64,000 nucleotides of DNA from Bin80 sp965219915 (GCA_965219915.1 OZ244794.1:1860001-1924000); one strand, 5' to 3'; positions 36,375 through 45,843 are shown, numbered from the stretch's first letter. Translations and numbers: made by a program. The notes: a model not told the origin generated them from the sequence alone.

Positions 36375-37987
36375 GAGCCTCTTGCAAAAATCCAAATCGG
36401 GGGAAGTTTTTGCACATTTGGTCTTATAGGGGCTTGTGATTTTGATTGGTAAAACTGGGGCGGATCGACGAGATTTTCCGAGGCTTGTTTCCGTCCAAGC
36501 AGCCGAAGAACAAGGGGTGGAACCCTCCAAATTTCGTATTTTCGAGGTTGAAGAATTCGCGAAAATTTCGACGAAAAACGGAGGGTTCCGATGCCCATTG
36601 AACGTACGTTACGAGGCTTTTATATTTCCTGTCAGCAGGAATTGTTTCCTGAGGTAGAACTGCAATACGGTTCGCTCTCGAGGCGGTACAAGAGGTTGCT
36701 TCATGTATTCGAGATTGTCGGGGTTCATGATTTTTTGCCGCGTCCCAAGTCGGGTTCAAGGGGGCGACCCTTGTCCTCCCGGGCTTCGCTTGCGCGGGCG
36801 TTTCTAGCCAAGATGGTCTTGAATATTCCCACGACGTCTGGGTTGCGTGAGCGTCTTTTGTCCGAGCGGGTGCTTCGCTCGCTGTGCGGTTGGCCCGAGC
36901 GGAGCAAGGTCCCCAGTGAATCCACCTTTTCGCGTGCCTTCAAGGAGTTTGCGGGTGCCGCATTGCCGACTCGGATTCATGCGGCGTTGATCAGAGAAGG
37001 CTTCCGGGCGCATCTTGTGGGGCATATTTCCCGGGATTCGACCGCGATTGAGGCGAGGGAGAGGCCGGTGCCCAAGAAAAAGGCCCCGCAACCGAAGAAA
37101 CGCAAGCGCGGACGTCCGAAGAAGGGGGAAGAGCGTCCAAAGGTCCCTCGCCGCTTGGAACTCCAGCCCACGATGAGCATGGCGCAGATGTTGAACGATT
37201 TACCGAAGGACTGCACGGTGGGATGCAAGAGGAATTCGAAAGGATACACGCAGAAGTGGACGGGCTATAAGCTGCACATGGATGTGGCAAATGGTGGGGT
37301 TCCGATCAGTTGCGTGGTTTCTTCTGCCTCGTTGCACGATAGTCAGGCCGCCATTCCATTGGCGACCATGACGCAGCAACGGGTGGCTAACTGCTATGAT
37401 CTCATGGACAGCGCGTATGACGCAAAGGAGATTCATGCACACAGTAGGAAATTGAAGCATGTCCCGATCATTGATACGAATCCGCGCAATCGAAAAGCGG
37501 AATATACCCGTGAACAGCAGGCACAGCGCGCAGTCGGGTTTACGTCACCGGAGCGGGTGCGTTATGGAGAACGTTCGACGGTGGAGCGCGCCTTTGGACG
37601 CCTCAAGGACGAGTTTGGGGCACGTCATGTCCGGGTGCGCGGCTATCAGAAGGTCCTGTGCCATCTGATGTTTGGCGTGGTGGTGCTTGCCGTGGATCAA
37701 CTCCTGCGCATGACCCAGTAAACCGGGTCATCCAGCACCGAAATACAGAATCTTGCGGCGCTGAACCCCAGGAACCATGGGATAGATGGGTGAAGTCCGC
37801 ACCTGCCTTGGACAAAATCACTACGCTGACTCCACACACCAGACTTCACGGTAACAAATCACTCGCAGAATTGTAAAGAGTGCCAGATCCATCCCGATTC
37901 CTCACCGAATCCAGGACTAATTGGATTAATCTATGCCCCGAAATAGCCAGAGAATTGGGTGCGAATATTGATTATTGCAAGAGGCTC
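36375..37987 (+). mobile_element. Insertion sequence with GAGCCTCTTGCAA ends
   Basis: The left end reads GAGCCTCTTGCAAAAATCC and the right end, read inward, GAGCCTCTTGCAATAATCA: the first 13 bases are identical and about 20 of 23 match. The 1613-bp unit carries one transposase gene. No direct repeat is visible at the borders (ATTA to the left, GCAA to the right), so the element may have been rearranged or moved by recombination after insertion. The same ends delimit the MITE at 40670. Confidence 0.78.
36591..37721 (+). CDS. DDE transposase (IS4/IS5-superfamily type)
   Basis: 376 aa, full length. A helical N-terminal domain (LSSRASLARAFLAKMVLNIP; SESTFSRAFKEFA) precedes the catalytic region: SRDSTAIEA (first Asp), LMDSAYDA (second Asp) and STVERAFGRLKDEFG (Glu). 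A basic insert (KKKAPQPKKRKRGRPKKG) sits between the first and second acidic residues. GYKLHMDVANGGVPISCVV is typical of the RNase-H-like fold of this group. Exact family not assigned. The ATG lies 216 bp inside the left end. Confidence 0.9.
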   Translation: MPIERTLRGFYISCQQELFPEVELQYGSLSRRYKRLLHVFEIVGVHDFLPRPKSGSRGRPLSSRASLARAFLAKMVLNIPTTSGLRERLLSERVLRSLCGWPERSKVPSESTFSRAFKEFAGAALPTRIHAALIREGFRAHLVGHISRDSTAIEARERPVPKKKAPQPKKRKRGRPKKGEERPKVPRRLELQPTMSMAQMLNDLPKDCTVGCKRNSKGYTQKWTGYKLHMDVANGGVPISCVVSSASLHDSQAAIPLATMTQQRVANCYDLMDSAYDAKEIHAHSRKLKHVPIIDTNPRNRKAEYTREQQAQRAVGFTSPERVRYGERSTVERAFGRLKDEFGARHVRVRGYQKVLCHLMFGVVVLAVDQLLRMTQ

Positions 37988-38058
37988 GCAAATATGGTTC
38001 CAGCAATGATCTTCCAATCCGGCATCATTCCGCTAACGTAATTGGTTCGGCTATGGCA

Positions 38059-38772
38059 CTAATACACTACAAGTGGCCACTTGTCTCCTTCTTTTACTTG
38101 GCCATAACAATACGGCAAAATGTCATCCAGGGTTGGATCGGAAAATAGCGGATTGACTCGTTGAGCTTTCGACATGCGATTGTTTGCCAACACATAGCCA
38201 GCTACACACCACGGTTCGTGACGGTAAGGACATCTTGTTTTGGGGTCTATCCTTGTGCCATTACGATTCCACACACGCATGCTTTTCAGACATGCCTTTT
38301 CAGGCTTCTTGCTTTCACGAAACAGGTCACGCACATAGTCTTCGCCATGCGAATTAAGCGCTGCCGTAAGCGCTCTGACGCCTAACGCATAGTTGGTGTC
38401 GGCAACTGATTCGTATATGCGCATGAAGACATTTCTGGACTTCAGGTAAGGGGTTCCATCATTAGACTGCCAAGCTGAAAATTGCAATGCAAGACCGGCT
38501 TGGACAGATTCTGAAAGAGTGCCTTCGACGAAGATCCTTCCCAGTTCGTTGGCCAATGCGTCAAGTTCAGTAGCAGGCCATTGGTCATATGTTTGCCTTA
38601 GCACAGCTACTGCATACTTGTAGTCTTTTTTGTCTTCTTCAAAAGCGACCAATGCCGATTGTGGTGTTGGCTTCAGCCACGTTCCGTCCTTTTGGTGCAT
38701 ACCGATTTTAGATTGGGCAAATACGTCCATCGAGAACGCACAAACGATGATTAAGACAATCAGATTTTTCAT
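38059..38772 (-). CDS. Secreted protein of unknown function
   Basis: 237 aa with a clear signal peptide (MKNLIVLIIVCAFSMDVFAQ). The mature part is helical and ends in a Cys-containing stretch (KTRCPYRHEPWCVAGYVLAN, DILPYCYGQV). No family recognised. Its ATG is 15 bp after the stop of the larger lipoprotein gene, so the two form one transcription unit. The pair occupies the whole interval between two different insertion sequences and may have been carried in with them. Confidence 0.7.
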   Translation of the reverse strand: MKNLIVLIIVCAFSMDVFAQSKIGMHQKDGTWLKPTPQSALVAFEEDKKDYKYAVAVLRQTYDQWPATELDALANELGRIFVEGTLSESVQAGLALQFSAWQSNDGTPYLKSRNVFMRIYESVADTNYALGVRALTAALNSHGEDYVRDLFRESKKPEKACLKSMRVWNRNGTRIDPKTRCPYRHEPWCVAGYVLANNRMSKAQRVNPLFSDPTLDDILPYCYGQVKEGDKWPLVVY

Positions 38773-38787
38773 TTTGACATGTTATGT

Positions 38788-40587
38788 TTAGCAACCACTT
38801 TGGTTTCCGCCATCGGGGTTGATGCCTGGATATTCTGGTACACGCGACCAACTTCCGCCTGCATAAAGGTGGAAGCCCGGACCAGTAGATGGACCATCTG
38901 CAAAACCTGAATCACGAAATGTGACTGCCCAGAAGTTGTACCAATGGTCATGAATGCCTTGCGACACTTCGGCCACACTGCCAGTCGTGGCTTCTACAGC
39001 TACTAGCATATCTGTAGCCGTTTGGCTGCCGAGACATGCATTAAAACTGGTTTCATGTTGCCATTCGTGCGCTTCGACTTCGGCGCCAAAACTGATCCAT
39101 GCATTAAAGGTGTTGCAGTAAAGATTGACGTAATCGTATGACGAATTGAAAGGAAATGCATCAGAACCTGGACATGACGCATTGGCAAGTGGCCATGCCG
39201 GACCACTTGAAGTGTAATCATGTGACACGTGCAATTCCGAATAGAAGGTAGCATACAGTTTTATTTTAGTGTATGCCTGTCCTGACCACGGACCATTGCC
39301 TGTGGCTTGAGTCACTTCACCCGAAGCCGGTTCAGGTACCCGATAAAATCCATAGACATTATCGCCTTTTTCTGACCGAGGGCGACCTGTATATCGGACA
39401 TGTCCAGCATTGAGCTGGGCCAATGATCCGACACTGCGTGACGTTACTGGAATGTCTCTGGAAGCTTTGTAGTCATGCGTGGCCACGGATACAGATATAG
39501 TAATGTCAGATGTAGCTGTACCCCGCCATACGTTGCCTTCATTGCCTGATCCTGTAAAGGATGCGCCCAAATTGGAAGACCAATCAAAATCAAAATCAGC
39601 AGCCGTGTATTGTTCGCCTTCCGCGTTCGTGCCACTGACAAGTACATCGCAACCGCCTTCACTTCCACGCTGAACGCTCGTTGAACAACTAAGGGTGAAT
39701 TTGGGTGTCGTATCTTCGTCTTCTTCATCATCGTCGTCATCACCCGTACCACCTCCTACGTCGTCACATCCATTGGGACAATCGTCATCCCCAGGATCAT
39801 CAACTCCACCGCCGTCATCTTGGTCTATATTTGTGCAATAGTAAATGTGATATTCGTCTATTCCAGAGCAAGACACACTGTTTCCATCTGAGTCCACCCA
39901 TTCGCCATCTGGGTCTGGCCAACAGGTTCCACCCCACTCAACATGAGAGAAAAAGCAATGCTCCCCGCCTTCTTTCGTCTTGCCAATTGCGTCCAGCTTA
40001 CCGAAGCTTACGACCTGCGGTGTAAGCGTACTGTCAGCGGGGTTGAACAAATCGGACTTCTCCCAACCATACCCCACGCTGTACTCTGAAGTAACAATCT
40101 TCTTGTCTCCAAAATGAGAATCAAGCCATTCTTTGGCATATATCTGAAAAAGCGACTCGTCAAGAGGGTTGAGACTTGAGAAGTCAACAATCTTGGAGGT
40201 GATTATTTTGCCGTCAGCGTCTGTCTCCGCAATCAATGTGCGGATCAAATCCAAGGTGTCAGGACTATATGCCCTCATGGGTTTGTCTGTACCTCTCAGG
40301 GTGGCAATGTAGTACGTCCCGAGCCCGCTTGGCCATGTGACAGCTTTGTCCCAATCAGGCGGGTATTTCTTAACCAGTTTTGCCTGTACAATCGCCTTAA
40401 TGCTGTCGTCAAGTGTTTTGTGTGCTACAGGAAGAATGCCCGCCTCAGTAATGTCTTCGTAGTGAAGCCTAAGAGATTCAACCAAGTCCGTGTTTGCAGA
40501 ACCCCGATCAGCTAGGTCTGGAACAAAGCCACTGTCACAATATGCCAGTGTGAGTACCACAATCGCAGCTGGAATTATTCGTCGCAT
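38788..40587 (-). CDS. Secreted lipoprotein with Asp-rich linker and HEWQHE motif
   Basis: 599 aa. The N-terminus MRRIIPAAIVVLTLAYCDSG has a lipobox-like LAYC. Residues about 25-215 form a mixed domain with Cys-rich end. A strongly acidic, Gly-rich linker lies near 255-290 (DDGGGVDDPGDDD; GTGDDDDDEEDEDTTP). An Ig-like domain follows (FTLSCSTSVQRGSEGGCDVLVSG). The C-terminal part has AHEWQHETSF, which contains the HExxH zinc-peptidase pattern, and several Cys. A metalloprotease-like function is possible but the motif alone is weak. The start lies 45 bp from the left end of the IS5 element. Confidence 0.75.
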   Translation of the reverse strand: MRRIIPAAIVVLTLAYCDSGFVPDLADRGSANTDLVESLRLHYEDITEAGILPVAHKTLDDSIKAIVQAKLVKKYPPDWDKAVTWPSGLGTYYIATLRGTDKPMRAYSPDTLDLIRTLIAETDADGKIITSKIVDFSSLNPLDESLFQIYAKEWLDSHFGDKKIVTSEYSVGYGWEKSDLFNPADSTLTPQVVSFGKLDAIGKTKEGGEHCFFSHVEWGGTCWPDPDGEWVDSDGNSVSCSGIDEYHIYYCTNIDQDDGGGVDDPGDDDCPNGCDDVGGGTGDDDDDEEDEDTTPKFTLSCSTSVQRGSEGGCDVLVSGTNAEGEQYTAADFDFDWSSNLGASFTGSGNEGNVWRGTATSDITISVSVATHDYKASRDIPVTSRSVGSLAQLNAGHVRYTGRPRSEKGDNVYGFYRVPEPASGEVTQATGNGPWSGQAYTKIKLYATFYSELHVSHDYTSSGPAWPLANASCPGSDAFPFNSSYDYVNLYCNTFNAWISFGAEVEAHEWQHETSFNACLGSQTATDMLVAVEATTGSVAEVSQGIHDHWYNFWAVTFRDSGFADGPSTGPGFHLYAGGSWSRVPEYPGINPDGGNQSGC

Positions 40588-40669
40588 GTAAATGTGTAGA
40601 GAAAGGTTCGTTTCCGGTAAACATAAGTAAAGGAAGCTCTGATTAATCGGGGCAGTTTCGTATTCATCT

Positions 40670-40872
40670 GAGCCTCTTGCAAAATTCCAAAATCTAAAAC
40701 CAGGGGCAGATCACAAACAGAGCCCCGATAAGCCTCACAGTAAATATAGTAACTCTTCAAGTATTTGTTTCATCAATTGCGTTCTTTATTTGTTACACAA
40801 TCGGTAATGTGGGTAAATTATTGTTAATTTGTGATAGGTTGTATTTTTGGGGTAGAGTTTTGCAAGAGCCTC
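40670..40872. mobile_element. 203-bp MITE nested in the IS5 element
   Basis: The left end GAGCCTCTTGCAAAATTCCA and the right end read inward GAGGCTCTTGCAAAACTCTA match at 17 of 20 positions. A perfect 4-bp target duplication ATCT lies on both sides (40666-40669 and 40873-40876). There is no coding capacity. The ends match those of the autonomous element at 36375-37987, the likely source of transposase. It separates the IS5 left end from the transposase gene. Confidence 0.88.
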
Positions 40873-40906
40873 ATCTTTCTGGACCACAGACATTGATTAC
40901 CGAGCC

Positions 40907-41860
40907 ATGAGACAGGTTTCATTTGAGGACGCGAGTTACTGGAATCGAACCAAGAAGACTAGGAAGCAGCGTTTCCTGGCCCAGATGGACACGGTTCTTC
41001 CTTGGGAAGCGATGCTGGACTTGATCCGGCCGTTTTACTACAAGGGAGGCAAGGGGCGTCCGCCGATCGAGTTGGATACGATGCTGCGCATCTATTTTTT
41101 GCAGCAGTGGTATGGGTATTCGGATCCGGCCATGGAGGATGCATTGTACGACAACATGGCGGTGCGCATTTTCGCCCGTGTGGACGCTGGCCACGCACCG
41201 GATGAGACGACCATTTGCAAGTTTCGCCATTTATTGGAGCAGCACGGCTTGACGCGGCGGCTGTTTGAGCTGAGTCGGGATATGTTGGAAGAGCGTGGTC
41301 TGCTTGTGAAGACGGGGTCGATCGTGGATGCGACCATCATCTCGGCGCCCTCGTCAACGAAGAACCGAGCGAAGCAGCGCGATCCCGAGATGAAGTCGAC
41401 GAAGAAGGGCAACAAGTGGTATTTCGGTATGAAGGCGCATATCGGAACCGATACGCAAGGTCTGGTGCATAGTGTGGCGGTAACGCCTGCGAACGCACAC
41501 GACGCTACGCAGATGGACGAATGTTTGCACGGCCAGGAGCAGGTGATCTACGGCGACAAGGCCTACGTGAGCGCGCGGCGGAAGGCGGAAGCGGAAGCGC
41601 AGGGTGTGGAATGGCGTGTATTACGCAAGGCAACCAGAAAGCGAAAGCTCAACTGTGCGGACCAGTCCTTCAACAAGAAGAGCAACCGGACCCGGGCCAG
41701 GGTTGAGCACACCTTCGGGGTGATCAAGCATCTTTGGGGCTATCGCAGGACGCGCTACCGCGGCCTGGGCAAGAGCGCGGCGCAGGTCTACACGCTGGCC
41801 GCCCTGGCCAACTTTTACTTGGCCCGTGATTCACTGCTGACTGCCGCGATCGCGGAATAG
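40907..41860 (+). CDS. IS5-family transposase
   Basis: 317 aa, intact and co-linear with the E. coli IS5 transposase: FLAQMDTVLPWEAMLDLIRP, TMLRIYFLQQWYGYSD, MEDALYD, DETTICKFRHLLEQH, VDATIISAPSSTKN (first Asp), FGMKAHIGTD, YGDKAYVSA (second Asp) and RARVEHTFGVIKHLWGYRRTRYRGL (Glu). The nested MITE lies 34 bp upstream of the ATG and so has replaced or moved the native promoter region. Confidence 0.95.
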   Translation: MRQVSFEDASYWNRTKKTRKQRFLAQMDTVLPWEAMLDLIRPFYYKGGKGRPPIELDTMLRIYFLQQWYGYSDPAMEDALYDNMAVRIFARVDAGHAPDETTICKFRHLLEQHGLTRRLFELSRDMLEERGLLVKTGSIVDATIISAPSSTKNRAKQRDPEMKSTKKGNKWYFGMKAHIGTDTQGLVHSVAVTPANAHDATQMDECLHGQEQVIYGDKAYVSARRKAEAEAQGVEWRVLRKATRKRKLNCADQSFNKKSNRTRARVEHTFGVIKHLWGYRRTRYRGLGKSAAQVYTLAALANFYLARDSLLTAAIAE

Positions 41861-42077
41861 CTCTGCCCTGACGCCACCGATGGCGCATCTGGCGCCTTCA
41901 AAATGTATGTTGCGGTGTGCAAATAGAACGCATGTAGCCTGATAACAGCCTCCGTGGCCGCATTTCATGTCCGATTATGCTTCCTCTACCACCAAAATGC
42001 TATTGATCAGAGCTTCCTAAATTTTTTAATAGAGAAACCTTTCTATTTATATTGCCATGTGCACATAGGTTACCGTC

Positions 42078-42875
42078 ATGCCACAATTTCTACCACTCAC
42101 TCCTTTGCCGTTTCCACCACCCGACCTGTTTATTGAACATCCTGTCAATGGCCGTGTGATTCCACAGCGACCAAGAGATGGGTATATCAATGCGACTCTG
42201 TTGTGTCAGAAACGAGGAAAGCTATTTGCTGATTATTATCGTCTTGTAACCACAAAAGCATTATTGGATGTTCTTTCTACCGATATGGGAATTCCCATAT
42301 CGGTATTAGTAGAGTCTAGAAAGGGCGGAAACAACAAAATGGCCCACGGGACATGGGTGCATCCGAAAGTGGCAGTCAATCTTAGTCAATGGCTGTCCCC
42401 TCATTTCGCCGTTATGGTGAGTGGATGGGTATTTGACTGGATGCAAGGCAAGGTTCAGGATCATCAGCCTGAACACGTCAAGCGATACATTAGGAACAAG
42501 TCTAAGATTCCGTACTCGCATTTTTCAATGCTGATTGAAATATATCTCAACTTCCTTGCTCCGTTAGAAGAACAGGGGATCATTCCCCCTGCCAACATGA
42601 TGCCAGACATATCTACTGGCAGGATGTTTTCTGGATTTCTAAGAGAAAAGGGAATAGACCCTGACAAGTTCGATTACTACGAACATGAATTTGTTGACAA
42701 GCGACGCCCACCTGTTCGGGCGCGGTTATATCCAATCGAATTGTTGCCTGAGTTCAGACAGTATTTCAACGAAGAGTGGCTACCTAAGAAATTGCATACT
42801 TATTTAGAAGCAAAATTCCCGAAAGCCTTGCCATACGTAAAACACGTCCTGGAACTCCCCTCCCACAAGCCGTAA
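42078..42875 (+). CDS. KilA-N domain protein
   Basis: 265 aa. Residues about 20-130 are a KilA-N DNA-binding domain: RPRDGYINATLLCQKRGKLF, then YYRLVTTKALLDVLS, and THP-type closing motif TWVHPKVAVNLSQWLSPHFAVMVSGWVFDWM. The C-terminal half (YSHFSMLIEIYLNFLAPLE, RMFSGFLREKGI, PKALPYVKHVLEL) is unrecognised and may be the effector or oligomerisation part. KilA-N proteins come from large DNA viruses, phages and islands. It starts 60 bp from the right end of the IS5 element. Confidence 0.88.
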   Translation: MPQFLPLTPLPFPPPDLFIEHPVNGRVIPQRPRDGYINATLLCQKRGKLFADYYRLVTTKALLDVLSTDMGIPISVLVESRKGGNNKMAHGTWVHPKVAVNLSQWLSPHFAVMVSGWVFDWMQGKVQDHQPEHVKRYIRNKSKIPYSHFSMLIEIYLNFLAPLEEQGIIPPANMMPDISTGRMFSGFLREKGIDPDKFDYYEHEFVDKRRPPVRARLYPIELLPEFRQYFNEEWLPKKLHTYLEAKFPKALPYVKHVLELPSHKP

Positions 42876-42986
42876 TTGCACTAAAAGGTTCCCGAATTGC
42901 TGCAATTAAGTATATAGGTCTGGTATAGGATAACAGGTTCCATTTCCAGGCGATATGCGCATTTATTGTTACATTGTTCCGAGTGT

Positions 42987-43203
42987 TTTGCGGATTTTCA
43001 TGAGGAAAGGCCCCCTGGCGTAGTTACGACGGCTGATCAATCTGGTATACGCATGCTAGGCCAACGGCCCTAATGCTCAGTTTCGAATTCGTCGGAGCTG
43101 CCATAATCTAATGACTCGGACTCGCTGGTATAGCTACCGAATAGACCTGCTACATGGGCCCTCCTTTTTCGCCAAGGGGCCTTTCCCCATGAAAATCCGC
43201 AAA
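42987..43203. mobile_element. 217-bp element with 34-bp inverted repeats
   Basis: The 34 bases at 42987-43020 and the complement of 43170-43203 agree at 32 positions (both start TTTGCGGATTTTCATG). The interior of about 150 bp is non-coding. It abuts the stop codon of the IS110-type fragment at 43207. No target duplication is visible. It may be a MITE, or the 3' end of the IS110-like element, where a structured RNA would be expected in the IS1111 subgroup. Confidence 0.7.
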
Positions 43204-43206
43204 GAT

Positions 43207-43716
43207 TCATTTCACTGGAACGGGTTGCACGGCCTCCCATAAAAACCCGGCCAGTTCGCGGGCGAGTGCGACGACGGCCACTTTGGAAGGCCGGCGTTTG
43301 GTCAGCGAGCGGTACTGTTTGTACAATCGTTTCTGTGCTCGCTGACTGATTTCTACAACTCGGGCGCTGCAATCCTGCTGACGCGTCCGGAGAGATGCGC
43401 TAACCCGCGGGGAGTAAATATACTTCCAGGCAGCACCGATCAGGGCTTTTCGCGCATGCGGACTGCTGGTCTTGGTAATACCTCCGTAACGGGTCGTACT
43501 CCCCGATGAACGTTGCGAGGGAATCAGTCCCAGGTAGCCCATCAATGCTGGGGCACTATTGAACCGACTGAAGTCTCCAATTTCACAGATCAGTTGCATG
43601 GCGGTCATCAACCTAATTCCCCGGAATCCCCGCAGAATTTGCGTCGATTCGCGAAACCTGGGCAATGCGGCGGTAGCTCGGATTTGCCGCTCTACCTCAT
43701 TATTCTCGCTAAGCAA
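43207..43716 (-). pseudogene. IS110-family transposase, N-terminally truncated
   Basis: 169 codons remain, out of 300-400 expected. The C-terminal transposase_20 domain is clear: RGFRGIRLMTAMQLICEIGD, SRFNSAPALMGYLGLIPSQR and SSGSTTRYGGITKTSS, ending in a basic helix region. The N-terminal DEDD RuvC-like domain is missing, and the frame is closed by a TGA directly upstream of the TTG that starts the open part. It cannot encode an active recombinase. Confidence 0.88.
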
Positions 43717-43923
43717 TCACCATCTAATCACCTTGCCAGGATGATTGCATCTTAACAGCGAGTTAGGCCGTATCTAATACCTGAATGCTAGGTTTAGTGG
43801 ATTTGGATTGGTTAAGATGGCGCAAGTCTGGCACCTTTTATAGTTTCATGGCGTTCCATGGGGCTGTGATAAAATGGCTGGCAGGCCCAGTTATAAGTGA
43901 CAACACAATAGTCAAGAGCTTAC

Positions 43924-45807
43924 ATGCAAGGTAACGGATTCAAGGTCGGAGCGGTTATTTTCTTTCTGGCACTCTCTGCTTGGTACCTGTTCCCGTCGTT
44001 CCGGGGGTTATCCCTGAACAATCGGCTGGAGGGTATGAGTCAGGAGGAAAGGGTTGATTATGAGCGTGACAATTTCTCCATGATTGAATCGATCAAGGAG
44101 AAATCACTTAACCTGGGGTTGGATCTCCAGGGTGGGATGCATATAACCATGGAGGTTGGTCTCAGGGAATTAATTTCCGAGTTGGCGGGCGAGCGCAGGG
44201 ATGAGGCATTTGATGAGGTTCTGGCGGCGGCAGATGCCCGCAGTGAAGCAGAGAACGTCTCTCTGATTGACGCATTCGTTGACGAATTTGAAAACCGGGA
44301 TCCCGACGCCAGCCTGTCACGCTATTTCCGCAGCGAAGAGATCACACGTCGTTCCAGCAATTCGGAAGTAACGCAGTATTTGCAGGTCCAGGGTGCAGAC
44401 GCGATTGAGCGTGCCATGCAAGTGATCCGCAACCGTGTAGATAGATTCGGGGTTACCGAGCCCTCAATTCAAACTCAGGGAAGTCGGCGAATTGTTGTTG
44501 AGTTACCGGGTATAGATGATCCCGAACGCGTTCGCGCGTTGCTCAAAGGTACGGCAAGATTGGGCTTTCACCTTATGGCGGATCCCGGCGAACTGAATTC
44601 GTCTCTGCAGCGAATCATCAGTTACTATGAGGTCGATATAGCGCCTCCCGCAGACTCTTTAGATGTTGGTGAGGAAGAAATCAACGAGGCGGAATCAGAT
44701 ACCTCCTTTGATGTTAGCCAATTGCTTGCTGAAGCGGACGACCTTGACGACGTGGGGAATCCCCTATTGGATGTTCTGATTCCAGCGGGGCAGGGCACAG
44801 TTGTTTTCGGAGAGGTTGCAGCACAGGATACAGCGGCCTTTAATGCACTAATGGCAGATCCTGAGGTTCAGGCGATGCTCCCGCGCGATATTGAGTTGAG
44901 GTATGATGCTAACCCCAGCAGCGGAAGTGGGCCGGAGTACTTCCCGGTACTGGCAGTTAACATGAACATTGAATTGAGTGGTGATGCGATTACGGATGCG
45001 CGAGCGGATTTTGATCCGCAGACAAATCAACCCCTTGTTGACATGGAGATGAATTCGGAAGGTGCACGCATATGGTCACGTCTTACCGGTGCAAATGTGG
45101 GGAAAAACGTCGCCATCGTACTTGATGGCGTTGTGTACTCGTATCCAACAGTCATTGGTCAGATCAGCGGAGGCAGATCTCAGATCACTGGGCTGGCCTC
45201 ACAGGAAGAGTCCGAGGATATCGTAACGGTGCTCAAGAGTGGTGCCTTACCGGCGCCGGTAGAGATCGTTGAAGAACGGACAGTAGGCCCCAGCCTCGGT
45301 GTAGTTGCCCGCAAAGCTGGCTTTACGTCGCTCATGGTTGGACTGACTATTGTCGTCCTCTTCATGATTGTCTATTATCGTGCAGGAGGGATGGTGGCCG
45401 ATATGGCGCTGATCATCAACATTATCTTCATTATGGGGATTCTGGCGGGATTCAATGCTACCCTGACACTGCCTGGTATTGCCGGAATCGTATTGACGAT
45501 CGGCATGGCGGTGGATGCAAATGTGCTCATCTTTGAACGTATCCGGGAGGAGCAGTCCACTGGAAAGACATTGAAGGCCTCAATAGATGGTGGGTACAGT
45601 AAGGCGCTCAGCGCAATTATTGATGCCAATATCACGACCTTCTTTGTTGGTCTTATCCTTTATTCGTTCGGGGTTGGCCCAATTCAGGGCTTTGCAGTGA
45701 CGCTGATGGCAGGCATACTGGCTTCGCTGTTCAGTGCAATTGTGTTTACCCGAATCATTTTTGATTACGCAGTGATTGGTCGTCGTATGTCCGTCAACTT
45801 CGGTTGA
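43924..45807 (+). CDS. secD: Protein translocase subunit SecD
   Basis: 627 aa. Part of the SecDF complex, which uses the proton gradient to pull proteins out of the SecYEG channel on the periplasmic side. Transmembrane helix 1 is at about 7-25, followed by the conserved GLDLQGGMHITMEV and a large periplasmic domain (about 60-470), longer than in E. coli because of an acidic insert (EEEINEAESDTSFDVSQLLAEADDLDD split by gaps). The C-terminal five helices hold AGGMVADMALIINI, GMAVDANVLIFERIREE and the final TRIIFDYAVIG. secF follows 36 bp downstream. It forms the right border of the accessory island. Confidence 0.97.
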   Translation: MQGNGFKVGAVIFFLALSAWYLFPSFRGLSLNNRLEGMSQEERVDYERDNFSMIESIKEKSLNLGLDLQGGMHITMEVGLRELISELAGERRDEAFDEVLAAADARSEAENVSLIDAFVDEFENRDPDASLSRYFRSEEITRRSSNSEVTQYLQVQGADAIERAMQVIRNRVDRFGVTEPSIQTQGSRRIVVELPGIDDPERVRALLKGTARLGFHLMADPGELNSSLQRIISYYEVDIAPPADSLDVGEEEINEAESDTSFDVSQLLAEADDLDDVGNPLLDVLIPAGQGTVVFGEVAAQDTAAFNALMADPEVQAMLPRDIELRYDANPSSGSGPEYFPVLAVNMNIELSGDAITDARADFDPQTNQPLVDMEMNSEGARIWSRLTGANVGKNVAIVLDGVVYSYPTVIGQISGGRSQITGLASQEESEDIVTVLKSGALPAPVEIVEERTVGPSLGVVARKAGFTSLMVGLTIVVLFMIVYYRAGGMVADMALIINIIFIMGILAGFNATLTLPGIAGIVLTIGMAVDANVLIFERIREEQSTGKTLKASIDGGYSKALSAIIDANITTFFVGLILYSFGVGPIQGFAVTLMAGILASLFSAIVFTRIIFDYAVIGRRMSVNFG

Positions 45808-45843
45808 TCGGCAGCGATATAATCTGAATTCAGGCATTTTGCC

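Larger units (their letters stand above)
40632..42017 (+). mobile_element. IS5-type insertion sequence, interrupted by a MITE
   Basis: Terminal inverted repeats GGAAGCTCTGATTAAT (left) and GGAAGCTCTGATCAAT (right, read inward) differ at one base. They are flanked by a 4-bp direct repeat TAAA (40628-40631 and 42018-42021), the length expected for IS5. The unit spans 1386 bp; without the nested 203-bp MITE and its 4-bp duplication it is 1179 bp, close to the size of IS5. Confidence 0.92.

Noticed and set aside
38059..42017. Composite transposon around the secreted pair
   Set aside because: The flanking elements belong to different families with different ends, so they cannot act as one composite unit.
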